DNA from: Tyto alba
Lineage: Eukaryota; Chordata; Aves; Strigiformes; Tytonidae
Assembly: GCF_018691265.1 (NCBI RefSeq)
Contig: NW_024881301.1
Span: 9,313,752-9,377,751 of the forward strand
DNA length: 64,000 nt
Reading direction: 5' to 3'
Shown: piece by piece, positions 22,106 to 34,806 of the stretch
Position numbering within the stretch: position 1 is the first letter of the stretch
Layout: each line of letters starts with the position of its first letter
Notes under the pieces: generated by a model
What the model saw: the letters and a program-made list of their open reading frames with translations, nothing else
What the model was told of the DNA's origin: nothing
Database searches by the model: none
Position numbers and translations under genes: made by a program

Positions 22106-24311
22106 TTGAGTTTAAATAGGCTGAGCTGCATCTGATTAAAAAAAAAAGAGCCTTAGAAAGAGGCTGGCTATTCTGATAGAAATATGGCAGAGCAGAAAGA
22201 AGGTTGTAGTTTTTAAAAAAATGAGCTATGATATTCTGTATGAAAATGAACATATCTGTTCTTATAAATGGGCTGAATGCATTGTTTGCCGAAATAATGT
22301 TTGGCTTATTTCTTCTTCAGCTTTTGCACAACAGTTAATCACCTTCCAGTGTAACCAAACTGCAGGGCTTTCTTCTTTTTTGTTGAGTTCAGAGCTATCA
22401 TGTACTTGTAGCTGCCCAGATTCTGGGTTTGTCATGCTTATGTTTAAAATATATTTTTTTTCTTTTTCTCCATGAATTTAATGAAAACTAAGTAACATTT
22501 AAGATCTACCTACACAGTTTCTGTCATTAAGACAGACAAATTAATGTATAAGATCTACCTAGAGAGAAATTTATCATATAAAAACCAATTAAATACAAAC
22601 ATGCAATCTGTAGAAGAGGAAGGAATATATACAGAAGTATATCTTATTAGAAGGAAAGTGCTGTGTCAGAAATCTGTTAAAAGTTAAGCAGTGTAACTTA
22701 TAACATTACAGTCCTTTCAAAATTTGAGTGTTTATGTTTAACCAGTGTCAACAAAATATCTTTAGAATATGTTTAGCATGAAGAAGATCCTTCTACTTGG
22801 ATGTATATATATATATGTTTGTGCGTGTGTATATATATATATATATGTTACAGTTTTTGTTCAATTTCTCAAGTGAGGACACAAGGATAGTTTGGATACT
22901 TTCCAAGTTTGCAAGCTTTAGAATGAACTTCAGTGCAGCTATGCTCTGTTTAACTTTATTGTTTAGTTAAACACTGTCTTGTTACAGCGATCATGAGTGG
23001 TTCTTGTCATTGAATTTCTCTCCTTCCTTTTCCTCTTACAAGACTGAGTAAACAGAAACCAAATATGTGAGGCAGATGGTTTGAAAATAGATAAACATTT
23101 AAATTTACAAGTAATTTTGGGCCTCTAAGATCCTACTTTTGTCTGTTTTGATGGCAAGGAATTAATCTGACAGCAACATACTTATATTGGACTATTGGCC
23201 ACAATAAAGTTAAATAATATTTTTCAGTGTAACTACCATTTGCTATGTTGTGTCACCTCATCCCGAAAGGTCCCCAGGCAAGCAGCAGCTACAACCTGTG
23301 AGTCAGAAGCATGAATTGATACTGGGCAGTGGAGAGTAATGACTAAGGGAAAAATAGAGGTACCTGAGCATCCTGATCTGCCACTGCCTTTCACTGTGAC
23401 TTTGACAATCCCAGCTGACAGTAACAGGCTAGATTCATAGGGGTGGCTTTTCTGCCTCTTTGCCTTCTCAGAGTTGTAAGTCCAAAAATAAGATGTGAAA
23501 AGTCCTTGACTTGGCTTGAGGGTACCCCTCAAGGACATCCACCCAAGAGGCACAGCCTTGGCTGGGATGCCCAGCTCATCCATCACACACTACCCCAACC
23601 TGCGCCCAACCAGAATGAGAAAAGATGAGCCCCGCATAGCAAATTCTCTACTGGAAAGCATTTATTTGTTAGACAGAGCTAGAAGTCATGGTTCCCTTCC
23701 TGCCATGCTCAGCTATGATTCCTGTCTGCTGCATAAAACTCCCCCATGGATCAGGAGAAACACTGGGACCCAGATGCTCTGGGTGTGCTACTGGGTGTGC
23801 ATCTATTCTGCTCCTTTGTCTCCCTGAATATTTAATTATGCCAACAAGGTGTTGCCTAATGCATTAGTGATGGCAATTAGTTTTCTTCAACAGAAGAAAA
23901 CCAAAATAAATATTTTATAGAATGTTGACTAGGTCAATCTTTTGGGATTGAGAGAAATTTGGGTTCCAGCTCTCTCAGGCAAAGAAAAATTTCAATGTGG
24001 TGACCTTTGCCTCAGTGAAGTTCTCCCCACTACAGCTGATCTGCAAGCGTGCTGCTCCTAGGGTGCTCGGCAGTACTTGACCATCTGGGTTTACACACCC
24101 AGCTCCGAATAAAAGTTCAGTTTCTGAAACCTACTCTGAGATGGTACTTTCTTTCATCTGAGTAAGATACCTAAATGTGTGCATGGTGCTACATGGATAG
24201 CCTTCAGCTTGCTCTGTGCAAACTGGTTGGGCTACGCAACACAAACTAGTGCACGCAGAGGTGATGGCTATAGGTGCTGCGTGTGGTGTAACAAAGCTGT
24301 GCAGGACTTAC
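22106..24311. other. Non-coding stretch with a TA-rich microsatellite
   Basis: No gene is recognised. A 12-bp direct repeat AAGATCTACCTA occurs at 22501 and 22550 around a small hairpin (CTGTC-ATTAA-GACAG). A TA/TG dinucleotide array lies at 22801-22848. Plus- and minus-strand frames near 23233-23827 look random. Confidence 0.6.
22801..22848. repeat. TA/TG dinucleotide microsatellite
   Basis: Two ATATATAT blocks separated by a GTTTGTGCGTGTGT segment. A simple alternating purine-pyrimidine tract. Confidence 0.9.
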
Positions 24312-24365
24312 CAGCATTGTTCTCTGTGACCATGTGACCATAGCATTTCCAAATCCAGGCTTAAT
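24312..24365 (-). other. Candidate 54-bp exon, unassigned
   Basis: On the minus strand, ACTTTACCAG (AG at 24367-24366) precedes 54 bases ending CTG and a perfect GTAAGT donor (24311 downward). The interval is exactly 18 codons in frame with no stop. The acceptor has only a modest pyrimidine tract and the peptide is not recognised. Chance is a serious alternative. Confidence 0.18.
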
Positions 24366-25340
24366 CTGGTAAAGTCCTCAGAAATACTTAGATGTTAGAT
24401 TACCACGAGATTTTGGCACAAGCAGATCTCCAGGTGTCTGTCTGGGGTCCTGGCTGGGGTGGGGAGGCCCACGAGGCAGAAAGGTATCTGAAAGTCAGAG
24501 GTTTTTTCAGGTATCTGTTCTAAGAAATAATCAACCACATTGAAGTGAAAGGCAAAACAGGTGCATAAACCACTCTGGTTTGCCAGTCATGTCCAAGCAA
24601 ACAACTCTGTTTTAAGTAAAGAGATATAATTAGACAAATCAATACAGAGGTGCTATGTAATTGTTTTCTTGGCATATGCTGTTTTCCATTGTCATGTCAT
24701 ATAGGCATACTAGGAAAAAAAAAATAAAATAAAAAATAAATCAATATTATTTCATTTTTTATTGCATGGAGAGAAAATTAAATTTAGAGGAAGTGGGTGT
24801 CTTGAAAAAGGAGGAGGAATATAAAAATCTGCGTGTCTACCTCTGAACCAGAGAAATAATTTTTGAATTAGATTTATTCTGTGTCATTCAGCAGGAGAGA
24901 CGGAGAAAGAGATTAGATTATTTAATTGTGTTTTAATGTAGATATTTCAGAAGTCATGTTAGGGGGTTTCAATAGATGGGGGAGAGCAATCCAGAATAAG
25001 GATCCTAATATTGACTCACCTACACAGTATTCACCAGCATATACCAGTGATATTCAAAATATGGTGATGCTAATTATATCAGGGAGAGTCTTTTCTGGAC
25101 ATTATTGAGACATGAAGAACCCTAGTGAATAAATAAGGCAATGTGGAAGGCATCCTCTGTTTCTAAACAGGGTAAGAGTGGGAGATGTGGCTAAGAAAAG
25201 GAGTTCTGGAATACCTCATGTTGTAGCCCAAAGGCTAATTTCAAGAGTACTATTACAGTTCAAAAACTGAAAAAGGGAATTATCCTGATGTGAACACAAG
25301 TTAAGAAATAGCTTTAGTACATTTAAATTTTATCTGTTGT

Positions 25341-25370
25341 TTTTTGTTTTGTTTTGTTTTGTTTTTTTTT
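25341..25370. repeat. (TTTTG)n short microsatellite
   Basis: Four or so TTTTG units ending in a T run. Confidence 0.9.
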
Positions 25371-25754
25371 CTGTTGTTGTCTCTTCATCAGGGAAATAAG
25401 CATTTTAAAAAATGAGAATCCAGCCTTATGTGTTAACAGAAATCTCTGAACCCTCCAACCCAAAGAAACTACAGTGTCATGATTAATTTCCTGCAAATTG
25501 TGTTTAGAAAATATTTCTCAAGAATGAAAAAATCTCCAAGAAATTTCTATAATTCCTGTAGCAAAGTGTTACAGTTGCAGCAAAAGACTTCTATTTCCTT
25601 CTCCAAGTCATTGCAGATTAGATATTGCTTTTACTTATGCTGGAAATTCCAGTGTGATTCTGTGACTCTGTGAAATTAAAATGTTTGTCTCAGTGGCCAG
25701 TCTAAACAGCTCAGTCTGACACTAAGGGATTTTGTGGGCAGGAGGAAGGAGGAC

Positions 25755-25785
25755 ACCCTCCCTCCCTCCCTCCCTCCCTCCCTCC
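25755..25785. repeat. (CCCT)n short microsatellite
   Basis: About seven CCCT units on the plus strand, followed by further pyrimidine-rich sequence to about 25830. Confidence 0.92.
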
Positions 25786-27691
25786 TCCATCTCCCTGCCC
25801 CTCTCCCCTTACCTTCTTTTTTTCTGTCCTAAGACAGACCCCATTACTTTACCCCGGGAAGCAAAGAGAAGAAACAGAGGTCAGACCTTGCAGCCTTCTT
25901 GTCCCTCCCAGCCCACCACGGAATGTGGTTGCCACAACTCAGGCTAAATGTGTCCAGTCCATCACATCCCCCCATCAGCTCCAAGAAGTTTTTATTTCTC
26001 TCCTGATGCAGCACTGAAGGTAACGCAGGCTGCTAGGCACTGGGCTTGGGCACAGGTTCCAGAGGATGGAAAAATACCTCTCCAGGGAAGAAAAGGACTA
26101 TACATAAGTGTTCCTGGTGATCTAATATCAAATGGCAATGTTCCATTTCTTATTTTTATATCTGACTATGTGAGGACTTTGTGGAGGGATGGGGAATGGC
26201 AGGAGAAAATGAATAGCCTATCAAGTAGTCTGAGAACTAAAGCATACAATGTGCTGCTTCACTACCGATTTCATCACTTGCTTTAAGTCCACATACATCA
26301 TGCAAACAGGAGAAGCATACTGGGAACCACCCAACAGGAGAACACGGCATTTACTAGTTTATGCTTTGATGCTTAATGTTAGCTGGCATGACTTGGTTTC
26401 ACTGACTTTGGTGGGGCTTCTCTGTACCAAAAGTTAAGCATATTTGTGGGACTGAAGTTTTGTTCAGCATATTAATCCAGCAACGTCCTTGAAAGCTCAA
26501 AACATTCACTAGAGCATATGATTTGTGAAAAAAAGGCTTTTTACAACCTTTAGAAAGAAAAAATTTCAGAAAAAGGAAAAAGAGTGAAATTAGCCTTTCT
26601 CATTTACAACTTTATTTTTGTGTACAATCCTTGTTACAGCAGATTCCAGCCTTGCAAAGAACTATATAATTAGCTGGTTTTCCTCAATTAGGAGATTGTA
26701 AGGTTGCCAAAGAAAACATATTTTGAATGTATCTTTTATCACATGATCAAAGATCACATATATCTGTTCCTATAATGAGGAGCTCATGTGCTAATGTTCT
26801 GTAGTGGTCCAAAATTTACAACTGCAAAAACCTTTGATGTATCACTAATTGGTTTTAGCACCATAGATTAGGTGCTGAAATCAGTAGGCAAGAAATTGTG
26901 AGTAGTAGGTGGAGAAAGGATAATTCTGATTCTCACCATATGCTTTGAGAAATTTAAATCGTTACAGCATAAGTAGAAAAAGAAGGCAGAACTTGTTGCT
27001 TTTTTATTTTTAAGAGAGTCTCATAGATTATCTGTATGATCCAAAAATATGCTTTATTCTAAATCATTAAAAAAATCTCCATTTCACAGTTTTTATTTTT
27101 GTAGAAACAACATCCATCTCGCCTGCAATGTGCTGTGCATTCTAACACCTAATGTGTGGTGAAGAATGTAGTAACAGGGGAAATATATCTGCATAACACG
27201 TGAAAAGTGCCAAACCTTTAATTAATTTCAGACACTATATCACAAAATAGCAAACTCTAACTATAGACTTCATCTACACCACACAGAAACGGGAAAGGGA
27301 GGCAAGTGATGTGGTATGTGGTTTCATAATGGTGGTTCCTGCTACATCTGATAGCTTCTTGCTTATAAGGATTTATTATTCAAACAGTAATAAGTCACTG
27401 GTGGCATTGCCTAAAGATTACTGGCAAGCTGGGAAGAGAGCTCTATTCTGGTTTGAAAGCTATTAAGGCTGGGCATGCTGCATCAGACACAATCACTGAC
27501 TTTAAAATATGCTCAAATGTTAAGTGTTTGTTTTTTCTTAATGAAACTGAGTGATTTGAATCATTCTACACAAGCATGCACACCCCCCCTTTCCAGTGTG
27601 CCTTGTTCTTGTTACCCATTTATTCCCAAAACTCAAGATTCTGTGTTTACAGCAAAGGTATGGTAAACAGTTTCTCTCAATACTCTAAATT

Positions 27692-27721
27692 AAAAAAACA
27701 AACAAACAAACAAACAAAAAA
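27692..27721. repeat. (AAAC)n short microsatellite
   Basis: About five AAAC units flanked by A runs. Confidence 0.92.
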
Positions 27722-28030
27722 ATAGTAGCCTTAAAAATGAAACTAGTATAGAACTTTCTGCTCTGTATTGCCACAATGTCTTTATTTAAACCAACAAAAA
27801 CGAGCTTGAACTTTTAATTTTTAGCTTTACTTTGCAAGTTAATCTCCTGTATTCTCAAGGCTTGTTTTGTTTTCTTGTGTGCATATGTGGAAATTGAGGC
27901 ACATAGTTTTAAAATATTTTTTATTATAACTGGGATATTTTGCATGCCAGTGACAATCCAAGAAGCACTCAATGTAGCATGCTGACCTAAAACAAATCAG
28001 GACTCTTACCATTCACTCCAAAAATTTTCT

Positions 28031-31000
28031 CTATTGAAAACAGAGGATGAAAATGATTGCAAATCTACATTGAACCAAGGTGATGATCCCTTTCTATTGC
28101 TAGACCATTAGTGTAAATGAGAATTAGGTCCAACACTTATAATTGGCAATCCTGTTCAGAAGTGTCACTCAGGACTTCCAGCTTTGTTCTTTATAGTAAA
28201 GGCTATTTTTAATGTTATTTTAAAGGAACAAAAGAGGTAAGACAAAATTCACAACGTTGCAGTAGGTTTCCCTTAAAAGTCAACCATGGGGTGTCCTCCT
28301 TTGATGGCAGGGTAAAAGCTGAAGGTAACAGGGATATCTGTCCTTTTGGCCTTGATTCAAATGCTCCCTACTGACTTTGATGATGACCTGAAGGTGCTGT
28401 TTCCTTTGTTGCTTCTCCACTTTGGTGTAGTTCAGTAACTTAATGTAAGACCTTCATACATTTTTCACACACATTTTTCCCAGCTGATCATCTTACTTTT
28501 ATCTCAGTAGCAGAGCACCACACTCTTACATCAAACAAATCTTAATTGAAGCAATTTTTCATCATCATTACTCTCCTTGCATTTACTCATTTAAAAATAT
28601 TGCCTTATCCTCCCTTCTCCCCTGCCCCCACTTTCTTTGAATACACACTTATCAGAAAAAAAATATTTGTATCATCTGAGGCAAGATCAGTACTGTTGGA
28701 ACAACACAGCTAATTTCTTTACACAGTGAGCTCCTCATGATACCCTGCTATATGTGTGGAACATCCCACCTGTATGCATTGTTCTACCACAAAGAGAATG
28801 ATGGGAGGTGATGAAAAACACCTATTGTTTCATACAAAGATTTTATGTATTTCTATGGAACTGTTGGGGGTGGGCTGTTGTTTAATAAATGGAGTACAAA
28901 CAGTGGAGGCTTAAACCCGAATTGATAGAGTTGTCATGGTTGGTGGGTAAAGGCAGCATGGTAGAGATAAATTGTTTTTACTAGAAGCAGAATGGATTTT
29001 ATTTCCTCTGAGTAGTTTTACATCTACTTCAGGTTGATCCATTCAGTTTTGCTCTGTCACTGTTACCAGGATAGTGCCTGAGCGGAGCTTGGCACTGACT
29101 GATTTCCTCTGCCTGACTTTCACCTGGTCGCACTGATGTGATGGATGCCAACATGCCCGTGCTGATGCTCATTAACAGGGCAGCATCTGGCTGAATAGGT
29201 GGCGTTACAGACAGACATCTGCAAAGACATCTTCCTTACAGCTTGGGGATGATACATGGGTCAGCAAGCTTTCTTGCCATCTCCTCCACTTTCTTATCAT
29301 AAAAGGTTCTGCTCAACAGTAATGAATCCTTATTCACAGCAGGTTTGCTTGCTTTCCCAGATCCCTCTGAAGTTAGCTGTAAATTTGGCTGTGGACTGTT
29401 GATTCAAATGCAATTTCTCTCTTTCCCCAATTGCCAAGGATCAAGTATCCATGGTAATATCCTTCGACTGTTAGTCTGGATCACACAGGGCTGACCCGTG
29501 AGGTCAGAATCCCTTTTTCTTCTCAAGGCTGCAGCAGAGAAGTATGTTTATTATATTGAGCTTTATAGAAAATTTGTAAAGAGTAGAGAAACAAAATTAT
29601 CACAGAAGACACAACAGTTACTGAATTTTTTCACATAGCTTCTTGTTTCTGAGATTTGACATAAAAGAAAGAACTTAAGATACTCTGTAAACATGATGTT
29701 TGCAGTTGAAAATTAGTGCCTGTATGATATCTGTAATTTATGTATCCCGGCTAGCAAAAATGATGGAGTGTTCTTATTCCAACACTTGATGCCATTTAAT
29801 AACTTAAAGTGGTGTTATTTGTAACACCTATCTCAGATTATGTCAGATAAGTTATCCAGGTGCAGCAAAGAGCACTGAAAATAGGAGCTCTGATTCCTGA
29901 TACAGTCCCAAGAGCCTGCTGGAGGAAGCTCTGTTGGAAGCACAAAAAAAGTGCTTTGAAACAACCATGACTATCTATTCAAACATCATTGGAGGAAAAC
30001 ATTTTGGCAGCTTCAGCAGAGATTTACAGCTTCTGGAGAACAAAAGTATCACAAATGTTGAGATATTGTAATTATTTTCTTGTCCATGCACAGAGTAAGT
30101 CTACTGTGCTTGGAAAGAAAGAGTGTGGTATTGGCAATGATAGCAAAAAAAAACCCAAACCCTAATATAAATGTTATTAATGTGTATGTCTCAGGAAGTA
30201 TTTGTGATGGACTACATCTTTCTTTCTTCAGCACCAATATTGTTTTGAATACAAATGGTTGTAAATAAACCAACTTTGCATAGGTTGCACTGCAACAAAA
30301 GTTGTATTAAATCTTAGATACACCAGTTAATATAGGCAGAGAGGATATTAAATATGAACTTGTTAATGGAGCTAGTTCCTTCTAAAGAAGATTTGAGTTT
30401 GCTTCCCACAAAATACCAGTATGGTGTAAATTGCCACTCCACAGCCACTGACTATCATAGTGATGAAAATTGCACTACTGTGCCTGCAGATTTAAAAATA
30501 AAACTTGTGTGAGCACGGAGGGAGGGAAAGGGAAAGGAGAGATTTCCCAAAATAGGGTGTGCAAAATGTTTCCATTTTCTCTTTTTGAGGTGTTGTCGAT
30601 TATGTTTGTATCAGAAAGGTTTCAACCTTCTCAACTTACTTGTGATATTTGCCTCCAGTTTCTGTGCTTACAGATTGACTTACCCTCAGCTGCCCATAGA
30701 CATATCCTTGTGTTATAAATCAGAGCAGACCTTGTATAAAAAAAATCCTGGTAGTTGCTATTATTGAATATCATCATGAGCAAAATGGGAGCAAAGTTAC
30801 CGAACAGTGAAAGTAAAAGGAGAGACCTTTTTCTGTAGCTATAACAGGACAAAGCACCTATTACAGTGGGAACAGAAGATAAGCCATTTTCTTTGAAGTT
30901 GAGGTGGATGTAAGAGCACCTGAACCACCAAAGGCAAGCAGAATGTTTTGAGTGACAGATCACCTAAATGGGTGGTCTTCCTCTACCTGTGAATTGCATC

Positions 31001-33199
31001 TCATTACTATCTGTCAGCCTCAGACCTTTACCTTCAGCATCTCCCCAGCCATGAGCTCAGCGAGGATCGCCTCTCACAGGGAAACCTTCCCTCAAGCCCG
31101 AGCTGTGCCAGCCAACAGCCGCTTGCGGCTCGGAAACTGATGGATCAGTTAGCTCTGCTGTACCCGCCATAGATCAAAGACAAGAGGGATGTTGGATGAT
31201 AAATCTCATTCAGCAGCCATGTGAGACATGTTGTAAAGCTGGAAAGCTTTTATCTTGTCCTTCCACCTTGGACCCCGTCAGGCCTATTAAGTAGCAGCAT
31301 GCATCTTAAAATAGAAACAAAGTTGGTTCATCCTGATCCTGCACTGTGTGAGATAATGCAACACCAAAAAGCAAGAGGTGGATTGTCAATATTTAGACAA
31401 TTCAATCCTTGGACCTTACCTGAAACTAAATCCTCTGCAGGGATGTGCAGTGGCATGCTCTGCTCTTGCCCTCTCTGTGGAGCAGTGGAAAAAAACACTT
31501 ATATGTGTCACTGACTTCTGATCCTGCTGTCAGTTTTAGGGAGGGATTTTTCTCCCAGTGTCAGGGCATGTCACTGTTCCTGGGGTTTGCATAGTAAATA
31601 CTGCATCAAGCCTCATCACTAATTAGAGACCCTCCTTCTGAAAGGCATATTCCACTGCAAAGGTTGTGGTAAACTAATTAAAAGAGCCTGCAACTAATAA
31701 TGTAAGAAAGAATGAAATTCACTAGATTTAGGGTCTGCCTTAGAAATCCAACTAGATCTCTTCTTTTTGTTAGTTCCCCCCCCCCCCCCCCCAGCAGTTA
31801 TTCCATTCTTTTGGCAGAAAAGAATTAAGGGAAGAAAGAATGGATCGAATAAACAATTGTTCTCTCATCATTGATCTCACAGCTTTTTTTATTCATTGAT
31901 CTTGAAAGACTGGACAAAGTCCTGAAATCAAGAGCAGACTTCTCTTTTCATCACGAAGAAGATCCAAATTATAATTATATGTGGTGGGTAGCATAGAAAC
32001 AAAATAATTAACAGTTCAAAAAGTTTTTCAAAACTTCTGAAGTATTAGAATTTGGTTTTGTTTTCCTAGCAATGAAACAAAAATAAGCACCATATTTTTG
32101 GTTTTTGGAAAACAGAATAACTATTCTTTTAGTATTTTGAAACTTCATCTGTAGTTTAACCTTTTTTTTCCTCTCTTTTTCTTTTTTTTTTTTGCATCAT
32201 TTTCTCTGTGATAATTAGAGGAAAACAAAAAGGTAAAGGAAAAAACCCTAATTTTTGTGAGTTCTTGACTAAAGGAAATCTCAGAACTTGAAAGTAAAAA
32301 GGTTTATTTAACAAAAAAGATAATTTTAAATTTTCAAGATGTTTCTGAATGGAAAACATAAAAAATCCAGATTATTACTACCTTGTGTTATTGAAAAATA
32401 GAGTTTCAGGTTTTGTTATTAAGAAAGAAAGTCTAAGGCTCTACCATTATATATTTTTTTGGAGCACAGTGCTTTTGAACATGCTATTGAAATTATTTTC
32501 ATAATAGTACATAACTGCAATGAGAGATATCAGAGAAGATTATATGCCTGTCCAATGGTGACTTGAAACCACACAACATTATAAAAACATACAATATATG
32601 AGACAGATGCAAATAATTTAAGAAGTGTTACAGTCTTTCTGCAAGTGAGTATCCTCATATCCACAAGAAATAAGGAATCGAGCCTACTAACATCATTTGA
32701 TTTTCACAAGACCTCTGAGTGTCTTTGCCAGTCTAGACTAAGTGCTCACACTTCCATCGAAGTCAATGAGAGCTTAAAAGGGCTGGTTTTGCAACATCAA
32801 TAATCTTTTATAGATCCAATAAAGACTGTTGCATCACTGTTTTAAATGTCCATTGGTAAGTACAAAAGTTACATTTCACAAATGTAGTGGGTTTTTTGTG
32901 TAAAATGCATAGAATTCAGATCCTGTTTTAAAAAATTAGGCTCATATTCTTAGTGAGAGGATAGGGTGTATGAACCCCTATTTCCTCTAGCAGACTTAAA
33001 AATATTGAAGAAATGTTGAAAAAAACCTCTTTCATCTACAAAAATTTAAGGTGCTTGTCTAACAAGATGTGGTAGAAACTACACTGTCGATGTGATAATG
33101 TTATACAGTATTTTCATGTTCAAACAACTAATGATAGCTGATATAAAGATGGTTTTAGTCTCTCACCAAAAATACAGCAGAGCTCCTGTGGGCAATAGT
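28031..33199. other. Non-coding stretch, possible conserved element at 29060-29260
   Basis: No gene is recognised. 29060-29260 keeps four CpGs and a 6-bp stem (GATGCT...AGCATC) and may be conserved. 31040-31140 has a CpG cluster with a perfect AGCCGC/GCGGCT inverted repeat at about 31117-31130. A 17-base poly-C is at 31776-31792 and a pyrimidine tract at 32160-32193. A fragment at about 32750 with GAAGTCAATGAGAGCTT recalls a common sauropsid repeat. Confidence 0.55.
31776..31792. repeat. Poly-C tract
   Basis: Seventeen consecutive C on the plus strand (poly-G on the minus strand), an unusual homopolymer for an AT-rich region. Confidence 0.95.
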
Positions 33200-33330
33200 A
33201 TGATAGATTAGAAATCAAAAATGTCCTAAATCCTAACCCATTTTCAGTCACTTATTCAATATGTGGCCTTGGGCAGGCCATTATAACACCATAATCCTCT
33301 CCCAGTCTATCTAAAGAACATACTAAAAAC
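33200..33330 (+). mobile_element. MIR-like CORE-SINE relic
   Basis: Contains, in the right order, a GATTAGAAATC-type segment, CTAAATCCTAACCC, CAGTCACTTATTCAATATG, TGGCCTTGGGCAGGCCA and CTCCCAGTCTATCTAAAGA. These match the MIR order (missing-information segment, cannot-pass core TGTGTGACCTTGGGCAAGTC, then the COUNT-type tail). It is sense on the plus strand and heavily diverged, as expected for a SINE shared across amniotes. Confidence 0.55.
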
Positions 33331-33367
33331 CACGACCATGATGAAAATAACCCTCAGGTGTTAAACT

Positions 33368-33411
33368 GTTTTGTTTTTTTGTTGTTTTGTTTGTTTGTTT
33401 GTTTGTTTTTT
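33368..33411. repeat. (TTTG)n short microsatellite
   Basis: T-rich start then about five TTTG units ending in a T run. Confidence 0.92.
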
Positions 33412-33999
33412 AATAAAATTTGAAGTAGTAAAAGGAATTCTTTCATCTTAAATGTATTTGCAGCCTAAATGTAAATTCCGTTATTTTCCTCATTTTCAAC
33501 CAATGGCACAGAAGAACAAAAGTGTTACTTTTTGTCAATATATACCATGATTTGTCTGGGCACTTCAACAACAGATATCAACTGCAGCAGAAATGACAAA
33601 TTTCTGTGTATTTTCCACAGTATACTCATTGATACTTTCCCTTTTTCTTCATATTTCTTACTATGAACTGAATTTAGCTAAATCTTGAATTCTGTATGTG
33701 TCCATGGGCAAGATGCCTTGCTGACCTGTCATGCTATAAAAACACTCTTCTCAGTGCCCTCTCTGGAAAGAGGCTAATGGTCATGCCATGACCACGTCAT
33801 GGCTCTCATGGCAATGCTCATGGTCTTTCTGAACTTGTTGTACTGAGATACTGCAGGATGAATGTCCATGCTATTTTTCAGCAGTGTGAGTGAAAATGGG
33901 AAATCATTTTTATATTGTCAACATATTTCAGAAGTAAACAAGGATTCAGTATCTACTGGAATGACCAGCCCTGACAAAGAAAATGTATTTTACTGGTAA
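33412..33999. other. AT-rich non-coding stretch
   Basis: Nothing recognisable. Confidence 0.6.
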
Positions 34000-34165
34000 G
34001 GGCAGGGATCTGTGTCCCACTCTGCCACAGACATCCTCTGTAACACAATAAAAAGCATTTAGTCTCTCCATGTCTCAGTTCTTCGTCTGCCAGGCTATAG
34101 TAGGCATTTCCTGACCTCATATGGGTTTTCTTAAGATAAATATATTACAGTACAGAGATTCTGCC
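34000..34165 (+). mobile_element. MIR-like CORE-SINE relic
   Basis: GGATCTGTGTCCCACTCTGC, then a short gap, CATTTAGTCTCTCCATG, TCTCAGTTCTTCGTCTG and CCTGACCTCATATGGGT with TTAAGATAAAT follow the MIR core and tail (CTCTGCCAC, CTCAGTTTCCTCATCTG, ACCTCATAGGGTTG, GGATTAAAT). The TGACCTTGGGC box is deleted. Same orientation as the relic 800 bp upstream, but too different to be a recent duplicate. Confidence 0.55.
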
Positions 34166-34806
34166 AGGAGTGTCTGTAATCCACATATTATACTCTACTA
34201 AGAAACTACAACTAAGAAAATTATTCTAGTGGAAGGATAGATTTGCAGTCAAATGAGAAGGGAAAACTGCAAGGAAATATACATCTAGTATATGTTTTTT
34301 GGGGCCACATTTAGCCTACTTTCAGACAGAAAGGGAACATCCATATTTATTCAAACTCATCACAGTCAGTAAGAGTGTGCAGAGGTAAAAATCAGGCTGT
34401 CCAGAATCTTTTGGAAGATTTGTGACTGCAGAATTGAGCTGGTATAACAGTCACAGTGCACAATGAGATTCGAAGTTACATGATATCTTTTTAATATTCA
34501 CGGCATTGATGACTGGAATAAATGTATATGGAACAACAGTGGTCATGGCTTCTGATGCTAATATTGTATCCACCATGATATCAATGACTCTCCTTAAGTT
34601 TTGCAGAAACCTTTCCTGCTTTCTGGAATGGAAAAAGACAATGCTAATAGGACCTGGCATATTCTGGGAGACTGTTTCTAAACAGGAGTTATCTGGTGCT
34701 TTGTATGTGCATGACAATAGACCAAAAGAGTATATGTCTTTGAGTATGAAAAGGCATAGAAGATTGTACTCCTGGACAGACCTTGCTGAAATTGTTTCTC
34801 TGAAAC

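Larger units (their letters stand above)
24366..28009. other. Non-coding stretch with small microsatellites
   Basis: No gene is recognised. It contains A-rich 24715-24740, TTTTG units at 25341-25370, CCCT units at 25755-25785 and AAAC units at 27692-27721. A 112-residue plus-strand frame at 25948-26286 has no known motif and lies in ordinary DNA. Confidence 0.6.
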
